A program made the translations under genes and the position numbers. Positions 5,543 to 6,742 of a DNA stretch of 6,742 nt are shown here, piece by piece. The notes under the pieces were generated by a model. It worked only from the letters and a program-made list of their open reading frames with translations, made no database searches and was not told the origin of the DNA. Position 1 is the first letter of the stretch. Each line of letters opens with the position of its first letter. This DNA comes from UBA5216 sp963924885 (GTDB taxonomy: Bacteria; Pseudomonadota; Gammaproteobacteria; Burkholderiales; SG8-41), in contig CAWUUY010000400.1 of NCBI GenBank assembly GCA_963924885.1, forward strand, positions 1-6,742, in the 5' to 3' direction.

Positions 5543-5548
5543 CCCGCC

Positions 5549-6490
5549 ATGTTGTCACGTCGAATCACAACCTGGGCCGTTCTGTGCCGCGTGCTGCTGC
5601 TCGCCGGCTGCGGCGACAAAAATTATGAAAAACGCGGTGGCGCTTGGCATTACGATGGCAATCCGATAACGGTTGTGCGGCCCGATACCTTCACGCCGAT
5701 CCAGGACGCTTTTGCCAGGGATGCAACGGTAGGTTATTTTCGCGGTCAAGCCATTGAGGGCAGCGACGGGCCGACATTCGAGCGGATAGACAAATACCAT
5801 GCGCGTGATAAACGGCACATTTATTTTTGCGATACGTATCGCAAGGGCAGGAGTACTACAGCGCCAAGCATAACCGCGTGGTTGTGCTGGAAGGCGTGAC
5901 TCCATCCTAATTCAGGCTGCTAAAAGACCGTTATGCGCGAGACGACAATTCGATGTATTACGAAGGCGTGCGCTTTGCGGTCAAAGACATCAACAGCTTT
6001 GAACTACTGGAAAACAATTTTCAGCGCGACCGCGTGACCGGTTACTTCGAGCGCGTTCCGATAGCGGGCAGTGATGGCGCCACGTTTTCGGTCATCGACA
6101 TGCATTACAGCAGGGATAAGGCGGGCGTTTATTATTCCGCTGAGTGGCGTGATCATGGCGACATGCCGCAACGGAGCATGCGTGTAGCGGGGGCGTTGCC
6201 TGAATCTTTTGCCGCCAAGGGCGCGGGGTATGCCGCCGATGCCGGGCAGGTTTACCACAAGGGAAAGATTCTCGGCAAAGACGTGGCTAATTTTCAGGTG
6301 CTGCCGGCGCTGTATGCCAAGACCAGTACCGTGATTTATTTCGATGGCAGGCCCGTGGTGGGGGGCGGATGCGGCAACCTTTGCCGTGCTGGAAAGCCGC
6401 GAGGAGAACGCCGACGCCCGCGACGCGCGCGCATCGTATTTACGCGGTGTGGGTGTGGAGGGCGCGCAGGCCGGCTCGGCGGGGAAGTAA
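5549..6490 (+). pseudogene. DKNYY-repeat lipoprotein, disrupted by two indels and a stop
   Basis: The start (MLSRRITTWAVLC...) leads to a lipobox LAGC with Cys at 21, so the protein would be lipid-anchored. Gly at +2 gives no inner-membrane retention signal. The rest is built of DKNYY-type repeats of the form Y-x-RD-x3-(V/I)Y(Y/F)-x-G-x2-I-x-G-x-D-x2-(T/S)F-x2-(L/I); about seven can be traced. The frame is broken at about 5845-5848, where one base is missing in a G run: KG then continues as QEYYSAKHNRVVVLEG in the next frame. A TAA at 5908-5910 (GVTPS-stop-FRLLKDRYARD) interrupts that frame. At the G6 run 6360-6365 one extra base shifts back, restoring GADAATFAVLESREEN to TAA at 6488-6490. 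The open pieces are 5549-5899 and 5953-6672; the tail of the latter past about 6365 is out of frame and not real. Intact length would be about 313 residues. The role of this family is unknown. Confidence 0.8.
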
Positions 6491-6547
6491 GCTTCTTATG
6501 CGCTTTGCGCTGGCGCTGGATGGCGGGAACCCCCGCTTGCGGCCCAC
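6491..6547. other. Short spacer with small hairpin after the lipoprotein pseudogene
   Basis: Contains GCGGG-AACC-CCCGC (6523-6536), a 5-bp GC-rich hairpin without a T tract, so not a convincing terminator. It is probably part of the repeat-rich stretch that follows. Confidence 0.3.
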
Positions 6548-6652
6548 GTAGGGCGCAATCGCTATTGCGCCGCATGCTGGGTTTACCAACCCCATTCGGC
6601 GCAATGCGCTACGCCCTTCGACAAGCTCAGGACAGGCTTATAGACGCCCTAC
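6548..6652. repeat. Palindromic intergenic repeat interrupted by a 26-bp insertion
   Basis: The left arm starts GTAGGGCGCAAT at 6548 and runs to about ATTGCGCCGCATG (6564-6576). The centre GGGTTTACCAACCC (6580-6593) forms its own small stem. The right arm, CATTCGGCGCAATGCGCTACGCCCT, spans 6593-6617. The right arm's final CGCCCTAC, an exact complement of GTAGGGCG, appears only at 6645-6652, after an insert. The insert (6618-6643) begins TCGACAAGCTCAGGACAGGC, a sequence common in proteobacterial intergenic repeats (recognised from memory), and is flanked by direct copies of ACGCCCT (6611-6617 and 6644-6650). This looks like one short repeat inserted into another with a 7-bp target duplication. 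Confidence 0.7.
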
Positions 6653-6668
6653 AATCCGCGACGCTTTC

Positions 6669-6742
6669 GTGATTGACTTGCGCCATGGCTACGAGTTTAT
6701 TGCGAGGGCGCGGGCGCTGCCGGGCGGCTTGGCACCGATTTC
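6669..6742 (+). CDS. Possible start of a further gene, cut by the window edge
   Basis: From GTG at 6669 an open frame of 24 codons runs to the edge, reading VIDLRHGYEFIARARALPGG and onward, with codon choice like that of the neighbours. There is no Shine-Dalgarno and the start lies directly after a repeat, so the true start may be elsewhere. A minus-strand gene ending in this stretch is also possible, since minus-strand frames are open from the edge as well. No family is recognisable from so few residues. Confidence 0.25.
   Translation, partial: MIDLRHGYEFIARARALPGGLAPI

Noticed and set aside
6366..6672. C-terminal part of the open frame that starts at 5953
   Set aside because: After the G6 run this frame becomes Arg/Gly/Cys-rich and runs into the repeat; the DKNYY sequence continues in a different frame to TAA at 6488-6490.
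1..6742. CRISPR array, tRNA, rRNA, riboswitch, insertion-sequence transposase, defence or toxin-antitoxin genes
   Set aside because: I read both strands for regular repeats, cloverleaf-like segments and known protein motifs and found none that hold up.

Overview
The window looks like a piece of a high-GC betaproteobacterial chromosome, most likely Burkholderiales. It carries two complete or nearly complete Bug/TctC-type periplasmic solute receptors and the relic of a third. This family is greatly expanded in Bordetella, Comamonadaceae and relatives. Around them sit a TauD/TfdA-type dioxygenase, a carboxymuconolactone-decarboxylase-like protein and a 3-hydroxyisobutyrate-dehydrogenase-type oxidoreductase. 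The taxonomic call is inferred from gene content and codon style, not from a marker gene.

Layout. 2-865 (+): 3' part of a Bug receptor whose start lies left of the window. 866-968: short convergent gap with an AT-rich stretch and a terminator-like hairpin at its end. 969-1991 (-): a carboxymuconolactone-decarboxylase-like gene (1434-1991), then a possible 25-codon coupling ORF (1360-1437), then a small membrane protein (1043-1360) whose last membrane helix has been thrown out of frame at a T7 run. 1992-2191: divergent promoter region. 2192-3280 (+): TauD/TfdA-like dioxygenase. 3281-3512: gap with an imperfect 29-nt inverted repeat and an AT-rich leader. 3513-4418 and 4427-5407 (+): oxidoreductase and second Bug receptor, 8 bp apart and probably co-transcribed. 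5435-5542: a strong ribosome-binding site followed by the signal peptide and first residues of a third Bug receptor, then a stop. 5549-6490: a DKNYY-repeat lipoprotein gene broken by two single-base indels and one stop codon. 6491-6668: a palindromic intergenic repeat that appears to have been hit by a second short repeat. 6669-6742: possibly the start of a further gene.

Functionally the intact genes fit a small accessory catabolic neighbourhood. Secreted Bug receptors would capture a carboxylate-type solute, a non-haem iron/2-oxoglutarate dioxygenase would hydroxylate a substrate, and an NAD(P)-dependent dehydrogenase could oxidise a hydroxyacid. No TctA/TctB membrane components are present, so the receptors are orphans within this window, and the substrate cannot be read from sequence. 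The flank from about 5400 onward is decaying (Bug relic, broken DKNYY gene, nested repeats). I see no defence system, CRISPR array, prophage, insertion-sequence transposase, tRNA or rRNA. The most interesting signals are the slippery-run frameshift, the coupled short ORF, and the repeat-within-repeat at the right end.
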